64,000 bases of DNA. Origin: Litoditis marina. Lineage: Eukaryota > Nematoda > Chromadorea > Rhabditida > Rhabditidae. Shown piece by piece: positions 1-20,054 of the stretch. The stretch is taken from the NCBI GenBank assembly GCA_964036275.1, contig OZ038438.1, positions 2,920,978 to 2,984,977 of the forward strand, written 5' to 3'. Position numbers and translations under genes: made by a program. Each line of letters begins with the position of its first letter. The first letter of the stretch is position 1. A model generated the notes under the pieces. That model saw only the letters and a list, made by a program, of their open reading frames with translations. It searched no databases and had not been told where the DNA came from.

Positions 1-5434
<5,434 letters not shown>

Positions 5435-6465
5435 TGAACTATCGAGAACCTCCTGCTGGAACCATACGAGAGACCAGAGGTTCTGATTCCTCCTAGTTTT
5501 GGTTTGCTTCAGTATTCTAGTCGCCTGATTCGTTTCCATTTATTCCATTTACATCTACTTGTGATATTAACTATGATTCTTGTCCTTTTCCCCGAGTGAT
5601 TTATGCTCATTATTGTACATTACTATATTACGTTTCTCTGTTGTATATCCTGCCGATCTTAGGCGCATTTAGCTAACTCGATCTGCCATGCCAACCGTCA
5701 GTTGCAAGCGTTCCTAGTCCTAGTTTCTCCAACTCATTCAGCGATTTTCCTCGTGAAGCTTTCGAGAAAACATTACTGCGCGAACTGGATGATATCAAGA
5801 TGTTTTTGCAGTACGTTTTGATAGGAAGTAAGTTAACGTTAACATCTTTGCACTTCATCCGACAAGTCAGAGATCATTCTCGTATTTTGGCATTTCAGTT
5901 TCTTATTGTGTACCCTGTGGAAACCCTAACAGCACCTGCTATTTGGGTGAAATCAGATTTTAGTGAACGCTAGGGAAAATCTTCAGGGTGCCCATTTTCT
6001 TTGATGTGTGTTTGTCAGTTTAGTGTGTTCGATAAAATCATGCTAATAGAGCACTTTCGTGGGAATTTCTCTCTTTTTCTGAGTTTTCTCCTCTTACCGT
6101 ACCCTTTTAAGAGATGTGCTGATGTTGAGCGAATTATCCCAGTTATATATCTTATGTAATGTAGATATGTATATTATATATATAAGATAGACCTCATAAA
6201 TGCCCAAACGGCTTCATAGTGTATAGTTATAGATTCTAATTAGATGTTTATTATATAATATTTTTATCATCGCTATTAACATATCGTACCTTTAGTATGT
6301 TTCATGAATTTTCAAAATAAAGTTTTTTTCCTTCAAACTGCGTTGAAGTTGAATGGAGAACGGATAGCCGTGTAATATACTTCACAGTATGGTACTGAAT
6401 AATCAATCGGTGAAAATATATCAAAAATGGATATGCAACACGAAACAGTAAATATTTTATTTGGT
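5435..6465. other. rskn-2 3' region with a possible extra exon
   Basis: Between the rskn-2 stop and the end of the Maf gene. Most is AT-rich, including a TATA-rich run near 6150-6190. An open frame on the plus strand from about 5676 to 5971 reads SNSFSDFPREAFEKTLLREL, an amphipathic-helix-like stretch, and is described under findings. A poly(A) signal AATAAA lies at 6316. Nothing else was recognised. Confidence 0.5.
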
Positions 6466-7522
6466 CTACAACAGGTTCTTTTGAATCAGGGTTTCATGTA
6501 CTCGATAGATTGGAAGACCAACAATATTCGAGAAACATCCTTCTATCCCACGTACAAATTTAGCACCTGCACCTTGGATACCATATGAACCAGCCTTGTT
6601 CCTGCAAAGTATAAGGGGTTGACACGTAACTAGAGAGATGTAGGGATTTGCTGAGAGTTTCAGACTCTTGGAAAAAATTTAGGCTTTAGAGGCAGGTCTG
6701 AAACTCACATGGGTTCTCCTGAAGCGACATATTGATCAATGATTCTATCAGGATAGTCTCCAAACTCCACTACCGACTCTTCACTAAGCACAATATCATC
6801 GCCTTTCGCGAATCCCATAGCCACACCAGAGAACACTTGATGCCGTTTGCACCGTAATCTGTAATATATTTATAAAACTGTTCGCATAACTCGGGTACAT
6901 TGAAGTGTTACCCTTTAAGTTGTATTGCTTTCTTTTTGAAAAATTGAAGTAGTGGGGGGGGGGGCAAGTCGTTCGACGTACCTCTTTAGAGTTTCAGTTG
7001 CATCGCCCTCATGTATGGGCTTTCCGATGATTTCACCGTCGAAGTATATCACTGTATCGGCAGCAATTATCACGTCATAGTGGGCCTTGAAAAAGAGAGT
7101 AGTGTGTTTTCGTGTAAATCGTGCAATAATCTATCACGTTGAAAACAAAGAAAGTTAGTCTAAAGAAAGCAATCTGTTTCGGTTTCTCGCATTTCAAGAG
7201 TGTTTGGCGTACATTTTCACCATCCAGATCCTTTTTCACGGCCTGAAGCTTCCCCAAAGCAGTTTGTTCAACGAAGGTGCGCACAGGTAGGGTTTTCGGC
7301 AGATTCTCGTCGAAATTCGACACTTTAACCACTGGCTCAATCCCCTGAAAATTTCGAATTACATTTCAAATTTACGATAACATTTCATATCTACTTCAAG
7401 CACTGCAACGAATCTTTCCAGTACTCACAATTTGACGCATGAGCTTCAATCGATTTGGGGATTGGCTGGCAAGAACAACGATGCGACCCGTGGCTGTTGG
7501 CGCTGTTCCCAGTGCAGTGGAC

Positions 7523-7524
<2 letters not shown>
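6466..7524 (-). CDS. dod-18: Maf/ASMTL-family nucleoside triphosphate pyrophosphatase
   Basis: Maf-like house-cleaning enzyme that hydrolyses non-canonical or modified nucleoside triphosphates to monophosphate and pyrophosphate in the cytosol. Exons in transcript order: 7524-7429, 7344-7213, 7085-6982, 6858-6709, 6601-6466, giving 205 aa, the usual Maf length. Family motifs seen in order: [16 protein letters not shown] at the N terminus (normally SxSPRR), then AADTVI with the conserved Asp, [16 protein letters not shown], and the C-terminal [12 protein letters not shown] and NIVGLP. The Arg-Arg of the first motif reads Asn-Arg here. The start was chosen at 7524 because the remaining leader is short, as in the family; an in-frame Met at 7608 would add 28 residues. 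The start codon overlaps that of ABHD18 on the other strand. The symbol follows my memory of C. elegans C54G4.6. Confidence 0.88.
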
Positions 7525-10473
<2,949 letters not shown>

Positions 10474-10683
10474 CTCAATAGAAATTCGGGTTTTCGAAAA
10501 CAGTGCTCCGGGATATCCGATGTGTTCAAGTGAATAAATATCGGTCATCTTTATCTCGTAATGAACTACATCTAAATGAACTACCAATTTACAATGAACG
10601 AAATTGAACCGGCTCGTGTTTATTTCATGGTCCAAATTACAACAAGAATACCTAAACAGTATCTAGAAATAGGGCAATTTGTC

Positions 10684-13600
10684 TTATTGACTCTTGGGAG
10701 GCTCCCGTCCCTTCACGGTCTTCCAGGCAAACTTCTGCGATTTCGTGTATGACCAGATATTGCGCTTTCCATATACCAGTACTAGTGCAACGAATGGAGT
10801 GAGCGCGAGAATCTGAACAAAACACATGAGATTTCTAACAATGAAAAACAAACGAAAGATAATAAAGGAAACATTCCTACTGTTAGTTTTACTAGAGGGG
10901 TGGTATTATTTTCTCAAACAAGTCTTGACGAACTGGAAAATAGTTACCTTCAAAGCCCACTTCTTCCTGGTGTCATGGAACGGCTCAGCGCACCAGTGCA
11001 TGAAAGCAGAAACATCCTTTGCCTGTTGAGACATCGTAGCAGGGGTTCCATCCTTTAAAATAAAACATTGATTCATTATTAAAATGAGAAAAAAAACATA
11101 AAAATAGTATTGCAGATAAGTTGAACGAAATCGGCTTTTCAATTTACCAAATCACGGACTATCATACGAAAGAGAACGCAAGATGATAGCATTTGATTTG
11201 TAACTGGATGTTTCATAAGAACGTCACTGCCACGCATTTCAGCCAGACTAAACATGAATTTTCAGAGACACTCGAAAAATCATCCGGGGTACTTGAGCGA
11301 TAATCGTCCATAATATGAAGTTAGATTTGTCTAATTTACCGTCTTTTTCTTGCACATCCCTTGTGACAATTGTCAATATGCTTCGCTGCCGACCTATCAA
11401 TTTTATGATGCGCCAACTGTAAAACTTGGTGCGTTTGATCACATACTAGTAAGGCTGAACAAAAATCAAGGATCACGCGGTTACCTATTCGGCGTAACGC
11501 ACCACTGAGATTGGGAATCTATCAGAAAAGTCAAACAGCACAACGTACCTTGTAGTCAATTCCCTCGTCGAACAGTTGCTGTGGCATGGAGATTACACCA
11601 CCGGGGAAATAAGGATTGTAGGCCTTACCTTCATCTACCTGAAGTTCATTAAAGTTTAGTTGGGCAGGAGCGCATAAACACGTGGAAATTAACAATTGAC
11701 TTGTTTTTCGATTTTTTTCTAGCTATTCGGACAACTTTGATAGGGTATGTGATAATGATGCTTATTTTGGTCATAAGTTTCATTATAAATTATATCATAC
11801 CTATACCGAAAGTGGTGTTGAATAATAATGATCTGTGCATATAATTAGTATAGACCGTACGACGAGTCATGTGGATGAAGTGGAATTAAAAATTAAGTCA
11901 TAATTACTAGTTACATTTTGAAGCTTTTAGATATGAGATGGAAACTGATACCTTGATACCAGCAGGAGCATCCAGATAGCCAGTGAGAAGTGAGAAAATG
12001 TAATTGTCACCACCATGTCTTGAGAGGGCCATCAACGACAAGTCAGGAGGAGCCGCACCTGAAAATAATTGTTAACACATTATAATTGCAAGTTGAGACT
12101 TCCATCCATATTGACTATTCGCTTTTATCGTGTCAAACAGTTCTGGAAGAATCATGAAAAAATCTGCCAAGTATGAAGGACTGCTCACCATTGTTTGCTG
12201 CAGCAGCAGCCTTTTTGTTGGGGTAAGGGCTAGGAAGTTTGTCAGTCAAAATTCCAGGTCGCTGGATGGGTGCTCCTCTGTCATTCACGTCGTTTATCAG
12301 AGCATCAGCAGCCTCCGCCTTAGCTTCTTCCTCAGTCATAATTGTGTCAACAAAGTGACGATAATGAATGAACTTCATCGAATGACATGCGGCACAGACC
12401 TGCTTATAGACTTCATACCCACGACGCACCCTGCAAATATATGTAAAACACCAAAGACTTACATCGTATTGAACATTTGATACGAAAAACGTGTATGTGT
12501 GTGCGCGTGTACATTGCGTTAAAATAGGCGAGTTTTGCTGGCTATTTCAGTGATAGGTACTGAGTTTGAAATAGGTTATTCTGTATAGAATAGCAACCCA
12601 AACCTTGAAAATAGATTATTCTGATGCAAAATTCTAACCCTTTTGAGGAAGGGTCAACCGCGAGTTCGCGATACGGTGTGTAGTGTTATTGTTAGACGTT
12701 CTCAAAATAGCATGATCTTGTCCAATTGTCACTTTAATCATAATAAGTAATAAGTCGTGTTGCTCACTCAAACTTATACAAAAACAGCCAGATACGTAAG
12801 ACCGTGTGACATACATTCCATATAATTGTTAGATTATTACTTCAAATGAATCGAATGCAAATAGATGACAGCTTTGGAACACATCCAAAATGGAGATCTG
12901 GTGAGTTAAACGTACTCCCATAAAAAATATCAGAAAAGTTATATATCCCTCCTAGGTATACTAGGCCAATGACCTCAGAACGGGTCGGAAATATCGTAAC
13001 TATCTTTTGTTTTCCAGTTGATACCCCATAACTACGATTTTTTTTTCGAAAATCAAAATGTTTTGGAGGAAGCGGTCTATTTTGTATATGTTTGAGTGTT
13101 TTCGCATCAACGGACAACTCGAAAGATGCGAATTCCTTCAACACTCGAAAACTAGCTTGATACTTACTAATGGACATGATGCTAGGTTAAATTCACCACT
13201 AGAGACGGCAGAAATGACAATTTTTTTTCCACAGCCATATTTTTTTTTTGCCAAGTTGAAATTAACAAGATGTGTATTTTATATAATGGACCTAATTTTC
13301 AGACTCGTGCCTTTCTCATGAATAACCATCATTCATCGCAAATAGCACTCTTCAGAGTACGAGAAAAATTAAATCTTCCTAAAATGTTATCCGCGAAAAG
13401 AGCGAAAAGAAATTCAGATGTCGTTAGTTTGCAAAAAAAAATATGGCTGTGGAATCTTTCTCTGAGAAAGCCAGCCAGAAATTGGCTGATGTATCACAAT
13501 TAAGAATCCATTTATGAAGTTACAACTAGTAAGTGAACATGGGAATTGCACATAATTTACATTCACGAGAAAATCAGCTTTGAGCTATTTCAAAAATGCT

Positions 13601-14506
13601 TATACTCGAACATTTCTTATATCGTCGAATTGACGAAAATCAACGTATTTCAATTTCAATAGAATAACCAATTCATCACAAACTGATAGGTTTGCTCAGT
13701 CATTGCGCGGTACTAATATACCTAATTTTATAACTTCAAATATGAGGGGTTCAGCATGATTTTCGAGTAAATAATAATCCACTTATTTGCACAACAGCAC
13801 ACTTATATGCACAACTTTTTGAACTGGATAAAAAGGATGGAAATTTTTAAAAACAGTTGGCTATCTAAACGATATGAGTAAAGAGGCATCTTCTGGCCGG
13901 TTCAATGAAAACTATTGAATGCAAGCGTGCATGGTTGATCCAGCTCTACCAACTCATTGTACAAAATTGAAAAAAAAATCGGAAAAACGGAAAAGTACAG
14001 TTTTAAAGATTATTATAATTTCACTAACATACAAAAAATAAATGTTCAGTATTGAAAAAAAAGTAAGAAATTAACTCACGAGGCAATATCAAATGAAGAG
14101 AAGGCACCAGAATGGGACCATGGAAGATTGTAAGGATGAACAGCGTCACTACTGGCGTGGACAGAGTTTTCGAGTGCGTAAACCACTCCAGCTCCGGTAG
14201 CAGCAGCAACACCTGCAGCTACAGCCGCCGCACGCTGAAACTCATTTTCGACATCTTATATAGCACGTCCTATTACTGAGCAAATGGTAAACGGCTAACG
14301 AAATATTTGAGCCAAATTTCGAGGAAATAGTGTATAAACCCGCCAAGACGGCAATTATTCAATGACGGTAGTATTTACGTTTTGCGTAATCCAGCGAGAT
14401 CCATTCTCAATACAACAAAGTAGGGAATTTTCTATATTTATTTCTTCATATACAAAATGAAACTTACCGATATAGACTTGGTTCCTTGAGCGACGGCCCT
14501 CTGCAT
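10684..14506 (-). CDS. cyc-1: Cytochrome c1, heme protein of complex III
   Basis: Electron-transfer subunit of the mitochondrial cytochrome bc1 complex, passing electrons from the Rieske protein to cytochrome c. Exons in transcript order: 14506-14468, 14234-14080, 12430-12189, 12058-11952, 11638-11549, 11052-10948, 10812-10684, giving 288 aa, a normal length. The heme-binding CAACH ([14 protein letters not shown]) is in exon 3. The Met-containing axial-ligand region is read as [10 protein letters not shown]. The C-terminal membrane anchor is [15 protein letters not shown], followed by a basic matrix tail ending REPPKSQ. The first exon ([10 protein letters not shown]) and the Ala-rich start of exon 2 form the bipartite import sequence. 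Intron 2 spans 1.65 kb (12431-14079) and shows nothing else I recognise. AATAAA (minus strand, 10624-10619) lies 60 nt after the stop. Confidence 0.95.
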
Positions 14507-15243
14507 ACTCCGCAGAATTATTACCTTAAATTTTGACACAAAATTCAATTAGTTGTTTGCATTCGAATAAATACATAAATAAATTGAACATCACGCACGA
14601 ACAAAAATATTCAGTCAACATTGGGAATATCACAATTTCGATATAGGGCGATTGCAATGGTTTAAAAAGTTAATATCATAGATCTATATGAATATGGACA
14701 TTATTCTTTAAACAATACATTTTAATAATAAAGTCGCGAAAACAGCGATATCAACGTTCCAAGACAAGTCAAACTTTGAATGTGTCAAGATAACTGAGGA
14801 GTGAGATTGACGCAAATCTTGTGCATTTCCGGCGGGAACTTCGAATGGCGCCACACAGCAGATTGATAACAGCACAGTTGAGATGAGTAGAGGCCTTATC
14901 AACATTTCAAAGAACGATCTTGAATTGTAGCGGGAGAAATTATCTCATGTTGCGAAACGAGAGACTCGAATCCACAACACAATGAAAAGTAACAAATTCT
15001 CTGAAATAACTCAGTAGGCACTGCAAGTTCTTCTAATTCGACATAACAGTTTATGTTTGTTTTTAAATGACAATAGAAATTTATCATTTAGGAAATTTAT
15101 CAAAAAACCAGCCTTCTATAAAACTCAACACAAATAATATATCATGACTTTCTTTCATAGAAAGAAAATCAATCGACAAAGTTAAATCAAAAACAATGAT
15201 AATAATAATCACATGACATGAGAGCATGGATAAAAACATTGTT
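14507..15243. other. Intergenic spacer between two minus-strand genes
   Basis: AT-rich spacer upstream of cyc-1 and downstream of the unidentified helical protein. It presumably holds the cyc-1 promoter or trans-splice acceptor and the upstream gene's 3' UTR. I see no supported gene or repeat here; the short open frames lack splice-consistent extensions. Confidence 0.5.
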
Positions 15244-18200
15244 TCAAACAATCTCAGAAATAATCTTATAAGTGTAGTCGATATTGAAAAGGATTAGATC
15301 GAGACTGCGTTTCGCATCCGACGTTATATCGCTCTCTGATGAGGCCTTCATTTTTTCCAGCTCAACATAGTCCCGAAGTTGTTCTCGTATTCCATCCAGT
15401 ATACGTGTTTTCACCATGTACAGCATAGGGCAATTGAATCTGGAATATTTTCAGTTATTGGTTATGAGCGCAACATTGGGAGTAATTTTCAGACAATCAG
15501 CTGTCCAGTAATTCGTTACCAGCCAGATATACTTGAATTCCAACCAAATATACTAGCTACTCGCGAAATAACAAATCTTCTTCAAATTTTATAAAAATTA
15601 AATATATTAACTGCGATAACAGCATTCCTACCTCGTTGAAATACATTTGAAAAAAAGTCAGGTTGTATGCAACAGTATAAAAGTAGGACCAATTACACAA
15701 ACAAGGTGATTTCTATCTATATCTAACTGATTTTTTGATAAACTAACCGGCTTTTGGTATTCCCTTTAGTACCCGAAAATTAAAAAGCGGTTACCCTTCC
15801 ACCAAACCAAAATAACTGTTAGTTTTAACGGTAACCGAATTTTGGTTTAAGGTTACTTACAGGTTCTCAAAAACCGGTTATATAAAGTATTGGCCCACTA
15901 ACAACCAGGTTACTGTTGTAGAACATTCTTCTGTTGATAATAAAAAAAGGAAATCTAATTGCATGTGTAACCCACTTCCAATTCAACAGTGGCTTCTCCG
16001 GACAAAGAGTGACCAATAAAAAAAGCTAGTATTCTGTTTCAAACTATTAAGTCACTGACTTCTGCAAAGCTTGTAGTTGCGCCAGGATGAGAACTGAATT
16101 GTAGTAGGAAACAGCTTCTGCAGGACGCTCAAAACGGAGTTTTTCGAGAAAAACCCAGAAAGACCCGAGTTCGGCTTTAAACAAAGGGTCGCACAGGTTA
16201 GTACGGTAGATATCGATCAACCATGCCAGTAGTAGAGAGCTCCCATGTTGGACGTTCCGAGACTGAAAAATCGTAAATTCTACATCTAGCCGGATTTTTC
16301 CGTAACTTAACCTTCTCCCGGTTACGTAAACTCGGAGGTAACCTGGAATGAAAACTCGTTACCCTTTAACGTAGCCCAAAAGTTGGTCTACAGTGTTAGT
16401 TTCGTTGGTAACCAGATTTTAACCTGAAAAATACATAACGTTTCCATTTTTTTTTAAATGATTCATGTTTGCATGATTTTCAGCTATGCCTAAAAAGAAC
16501 CGTCTGTTTACAGCTGGTTCGGTAGTGGTACTCAAAAAATACTTACGACTGCAAGTCGCTCGACGATCCGCTTGACAATCAAAACTTCCACTGAAGAATC
16601 CATCAGTAAGAGCAAGGATTCACATTGTTTCAAAAGAACAACACGTTTCTCACTCAAATCGAAGTTTTGTATGAAGGGGAGAAAGGAGAAGAGCCAAGCC
16701 TAAAAATAATCCTAAAATAGTTTCATCTACTGTACTCAAAATAGAATACATTACTCAAGGCTCAAAGAATATGTAACGCAGAATTAAAGTAGGACGGTTA
16801 CATTATGAACTGTACAACAAATAACGACACAAACTTACTTCGATGCATTCAGAATCAGACGAGCAAAACTGGTCCGCGAGTTTGAGCACCACATTCATAG
16901 TTGCAATGACCGATTCAACGTGAAAGCCGTTCATGTTGTCGTTAGATTCCGACAAATACTCGGTGAGAGCAACAATAAGTGACCTCACAAGAAAGCTAGG
17001 CGAGTAGACAGAAGGAATGAAGAATCCAGATTTATGTGAAACTGAAATGATTGGATATTTGCAATCATTCGATAGGCCAGCGCAATGCGATGAAGGGCTA
17101 TCTGTACGTATTTTTTAGCAACCTGTTGACAGCCATCTGCTGGTGCTGGGGCCCAGCCGGGGCGACAACTCAATAAGATATCTGAGGTCGTGACACTATG
17201 AGTGCAAAACGTACGCGCTATCAACTATGATGTTAGAAGGACGACTATAAACTTAACTAAGAAAGGATGAAAAGGAAATCGCCCTGCAGCAACCATGAAG
17301 AACTCAAACATTCGGTGATCCGAAGGCTGGAATGCCTGGGTGATGGATTTCAACAGCTGAGGAAATCTGTAATATCGTTCAGGTTTTCAAGTGGAACAGC
17401 ATAAGTTTTATGTTCACAACAACATATTTCTAACCTATAATCTCTTCCTCCCTCTCTTATGAAAAAAGGTATAAACTTTTTTCTTTCACTTTCGTTTGTT
17501 TTTTCTTTCTTTGTAATCTAGTTAGAGGGATCTCCTGAAGATGTCTCAACCTCGAACTAGAATATAGCATCGTCGTGTTTTAGAGACGAAACGATGCAAC
17601 TTTTGAAAACCAAAAGTGTTCCAATATAAAATTTCAAACTTTCTTTTTTTTTACTAAAAACCTCCTTTCGTGTAATGAGTTAATTTTATCTATTTAAACC
17701 CTAACACATATTATTCTATTGACTTTAACCATTATATTATCTCTTTCTAATTACCATGCAATTGACTAGCAGTATAGTTGACCCTACCTGGAAATAAGAG
17801 ATATGTTCGCTTATCAGGTAGTAAGATTTGAAGTTATACAATACAGAATAAATGTTTCAAATATCAGATGCAAAACTTGTCAAACTTTCTTTTTCAAAAT
17901 GCAGATGTCGCAGACAACTTCAGAACCCAACATTTCAAATCATCTCCGTTGTATCTACGTGACACACGAGGTGGAACATAGCTGTCATTACAATATAAAC
18001 AACCTGTAACAATGAAGATCATCAACTGCAAAGTTATACAGTTTCATTGCATTAGTAGCTTCTGCAAGAGCGCCTAGACTGTCATGATCAAACTGGCGAC
18101 AAATACGCTTCTCAATCTTGTACGGCCAGTCGAAGAGAATATCGTTCCAACACTCTCTGAAATGGAGTAAATAATGACCACCACATCCTAATAGGCTTTT

Positions 18201-18815
18201 TTCTTGTGAAAAACGAATATTCACCATAACTTTTTTTAGTGAGACTGCTTTGGAAATTTTGACTTGTTTTTTCAGCAGGATTTTTTAACAATAAATGTGT
18301 ATGGAGTGAAGATAAGTCTTTGAAGGAGCTTCGTGACAATTTTCGGAGAACATATATCGAGGTGGAAAACGACAGACCACCAGAAAACTATTTTTCAGAT
18401 TTATACGTTTGCTATCTCAGAAAACGACTTTTTAGATGTGTACATTGCACAGATTCACTGTTTCGGAAATTATCTCATCAACAAGTTGAGATTACATGAA
18501 ACTCGAAAGCGATAAATCCAGCTCACTTCATATTTTTCAATTCGTCGTGATGAATACAGTAACTGGCTACGAACTCCATCACACAACACGAACTGGCTGA
18601 CATTAAGAGTTCCGCACACAAATTGAATCCTATACTGACAGGAACTTTGCTGTAAAAGTGTACAGTAAAATAACGATAAAACCACAGTAAATTGAAACTT
18701 TACTTTCAACCCTCAATAAATGTTTTACTTTGCTTCAAAAGTTTAGATTATACACACTACACGTTTACTTCAAATGTGCACACTTGTAAAGTTGTTGGTA
18801 TTTATTGCCATCCAT
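15244..18815 (-). CDS. Unidentified alpha-helical protein (about 440 aa)
   Basis: I do not recognise the family. Exons in transcript order: 18815-18769, 18649-18527, 18156-18004, 17366-17258, 17224-17043, 16995-16839, 16699-16547, 16262-16060, 15439-15244. Splice phases agree at every junction and total 1323 nt. The sequence is a run of amphipathic helices with no signal peptide or convincing membrane segment, suggesting a HEAT/ARM-like or other scaffold fold. Typical stretches are GFNLCAELLMSASSCCVMEF, VIATMNVVLKLADQFCSS and RVVLLKQCESLLLLMDSS. Start 18815 was taken (MDGNKYQQLY); 18827 is an in-frame alternative. The intron between exons 4 and 5 would be only 33 bp and otherwise contains an in-frame TAG (see findings). 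Introns hold two decayed family A elements. Confidence 0.7.
15740..15898. mobile_element. Decayed family A MITE
   Basis: Shortened relative of the GGTTACC palindrome family. AACTAACCGG at the left and CCGGTTATATAAAGTATTGGCCC at the right correspond to the family ends, with GGTAACCGAATTTTGG words inside. It lies in the last intron of the unidentified helical gene. Confidence 0.6.
16283..16440. mobile_element. Strongly decayed family A MITE
   Basis: Contains TCTAGCCGGATTTTTCC, CCGGTTACGTAAACTCGG, GGAGGTAACCTGG and GGTAACCAGATTTTAACC, recognisable as a degraded copy of the GGTTACC palindrome family. Ends are no longer clear. Confidence 0.45.
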
Positions 18816-18837
18816 TCCCTCCCTCATCAACGTTGAC

Positions 18838-20030
18838 ATGAGTTGTTGTAAGTGTTACTAAAAATTTCACTTGTTCACCTCAATAATCGCTTCAGGTCGC
18901 AGTCCTCGTCGAGTGGAAACTGCTTCTTTAAATGAGTTGACAAGTGAACTACATCCCGAAGAACATGATCATCAACTAAACAAGAAGAATGTTCCGCCTG
19001 AACACAGCAAGACAATTATAATCCCACGCCCTTCTACCGAAAATTCCAGGTCAATACTACAACTAACCCGGTTTTGAGGTAACCGAACCCTTATTTGCTA
19101 ACCTTTTTTCGGGTTACTTGAGTAAGTAATCTCTAAGTAACCTTGAATCAAAATCGGGTTACCATCAAAAATAACAGTAAAAACGAGTTTTCAAGCCAAA
19201 CTTGAGGGTAACCTGTTTTTGTTTTTAGGTTACTTACAGGTTACGACCGAAGTAACCTAAAAAAGGCTACCAAAAAGAGTTAGGTTACATAAAAAGCGGG
19301 TTAGATATAGAATTCACCAAAATTCCATAGGTGTGAATCCCCGTTTGTCTGCATGCAGATATACATGATCTCCTATTGACTTGTAGTTAGTTTGCCGCTA
19401 TACACCACAGCAGCGCAAATCAATTTCTCAATATCTCCCGGTTACCGACGGAAGTACTTACCTGTTTCCGATCCCCCAACATACCTATTTCCGATCCCTC
19501 AGCAGAAGTGCTAATGATATCGCGATATAGATTCAACAGGTCAATATTGCAATGTGATTGAAACATCTATAACTCTAGAAAAAAAATGTTAGAAAAACAT
19601 AGTACGAAAGATGAAAACGTAACAGGAATTTTAACTAAAGATGAACCGCTCGAAAGCGAAGAAAACTCCGTTTACGTGATTAGATTCCATTGTTATATGT
19701 ACACTGTTATACGGCATACTGTTCATCATCCGGACCGGTATGTCTCAGATTCACCTACCGGTGAACAGTAATATCCAGTTTCAAAATCCACGACCGTATA
19801 GGCACTAATATTTAACACCCAACTTCTCCAAGAATTAAGTATGTCCCCAGCGAAAACACATAGGAATGAAACAAAAAGTGTACCAACAGTTTATTGGACA
19901 AACGAATGGAATTGTGCCGCAGAGCAGCGAAAACCCGACCACTCCAGATTTGAAAAACAGAAGAACAGCCGACAACAAAAATAATGAAATAGTACCTCAA
20001 CTGTCGGAGACAAAAAACTATTGTCAATAA
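18838..20030 (+). CDS. Candidate small hydrophilic protein (131 aa), weakly supported
   Basis: Proposed from splice signals and phase only; no family recognised. Exons 18838-18847, 18896-19049, 19579-19669 and 19890-20030 join in frame (396 nt). The product is charged and apparently disordered: MSCC, then RSPRRVETASLNELTSELHP, IIIPRPSTENSR, KDEPLESEENS and a tail QTNGIVPQSSENPTTPDLKN. The start lies 10 bp from the start of the divergent helical-protein gene, and the stop lies 25 bp before the convergent iftb-1 stop. The exon 2 donor is formed by the first bases of an inserted MITE, which is either a capture event or a warning that the model is wrong. RNA evidence is needed to accept it. Confidence 0.4.
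19049..19319 (+). mobile_element. hAT-like palindromic MITE, family A, with 8-bp target duplication
   Basis: 271-bp copy beginning GGTCAATACTACAAC and ending ATATAGAATTCACCA, with the same GGTAACC/GGTTACC palindromic body as copy 1. It is flanked by a perfect direct repeat AAATTCCA at 19041-19048 and 19320-19327. Confidence 0.85.
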
Positions 20031-20054
20031 CATGTAACGAAAGAAAACGAGTTT

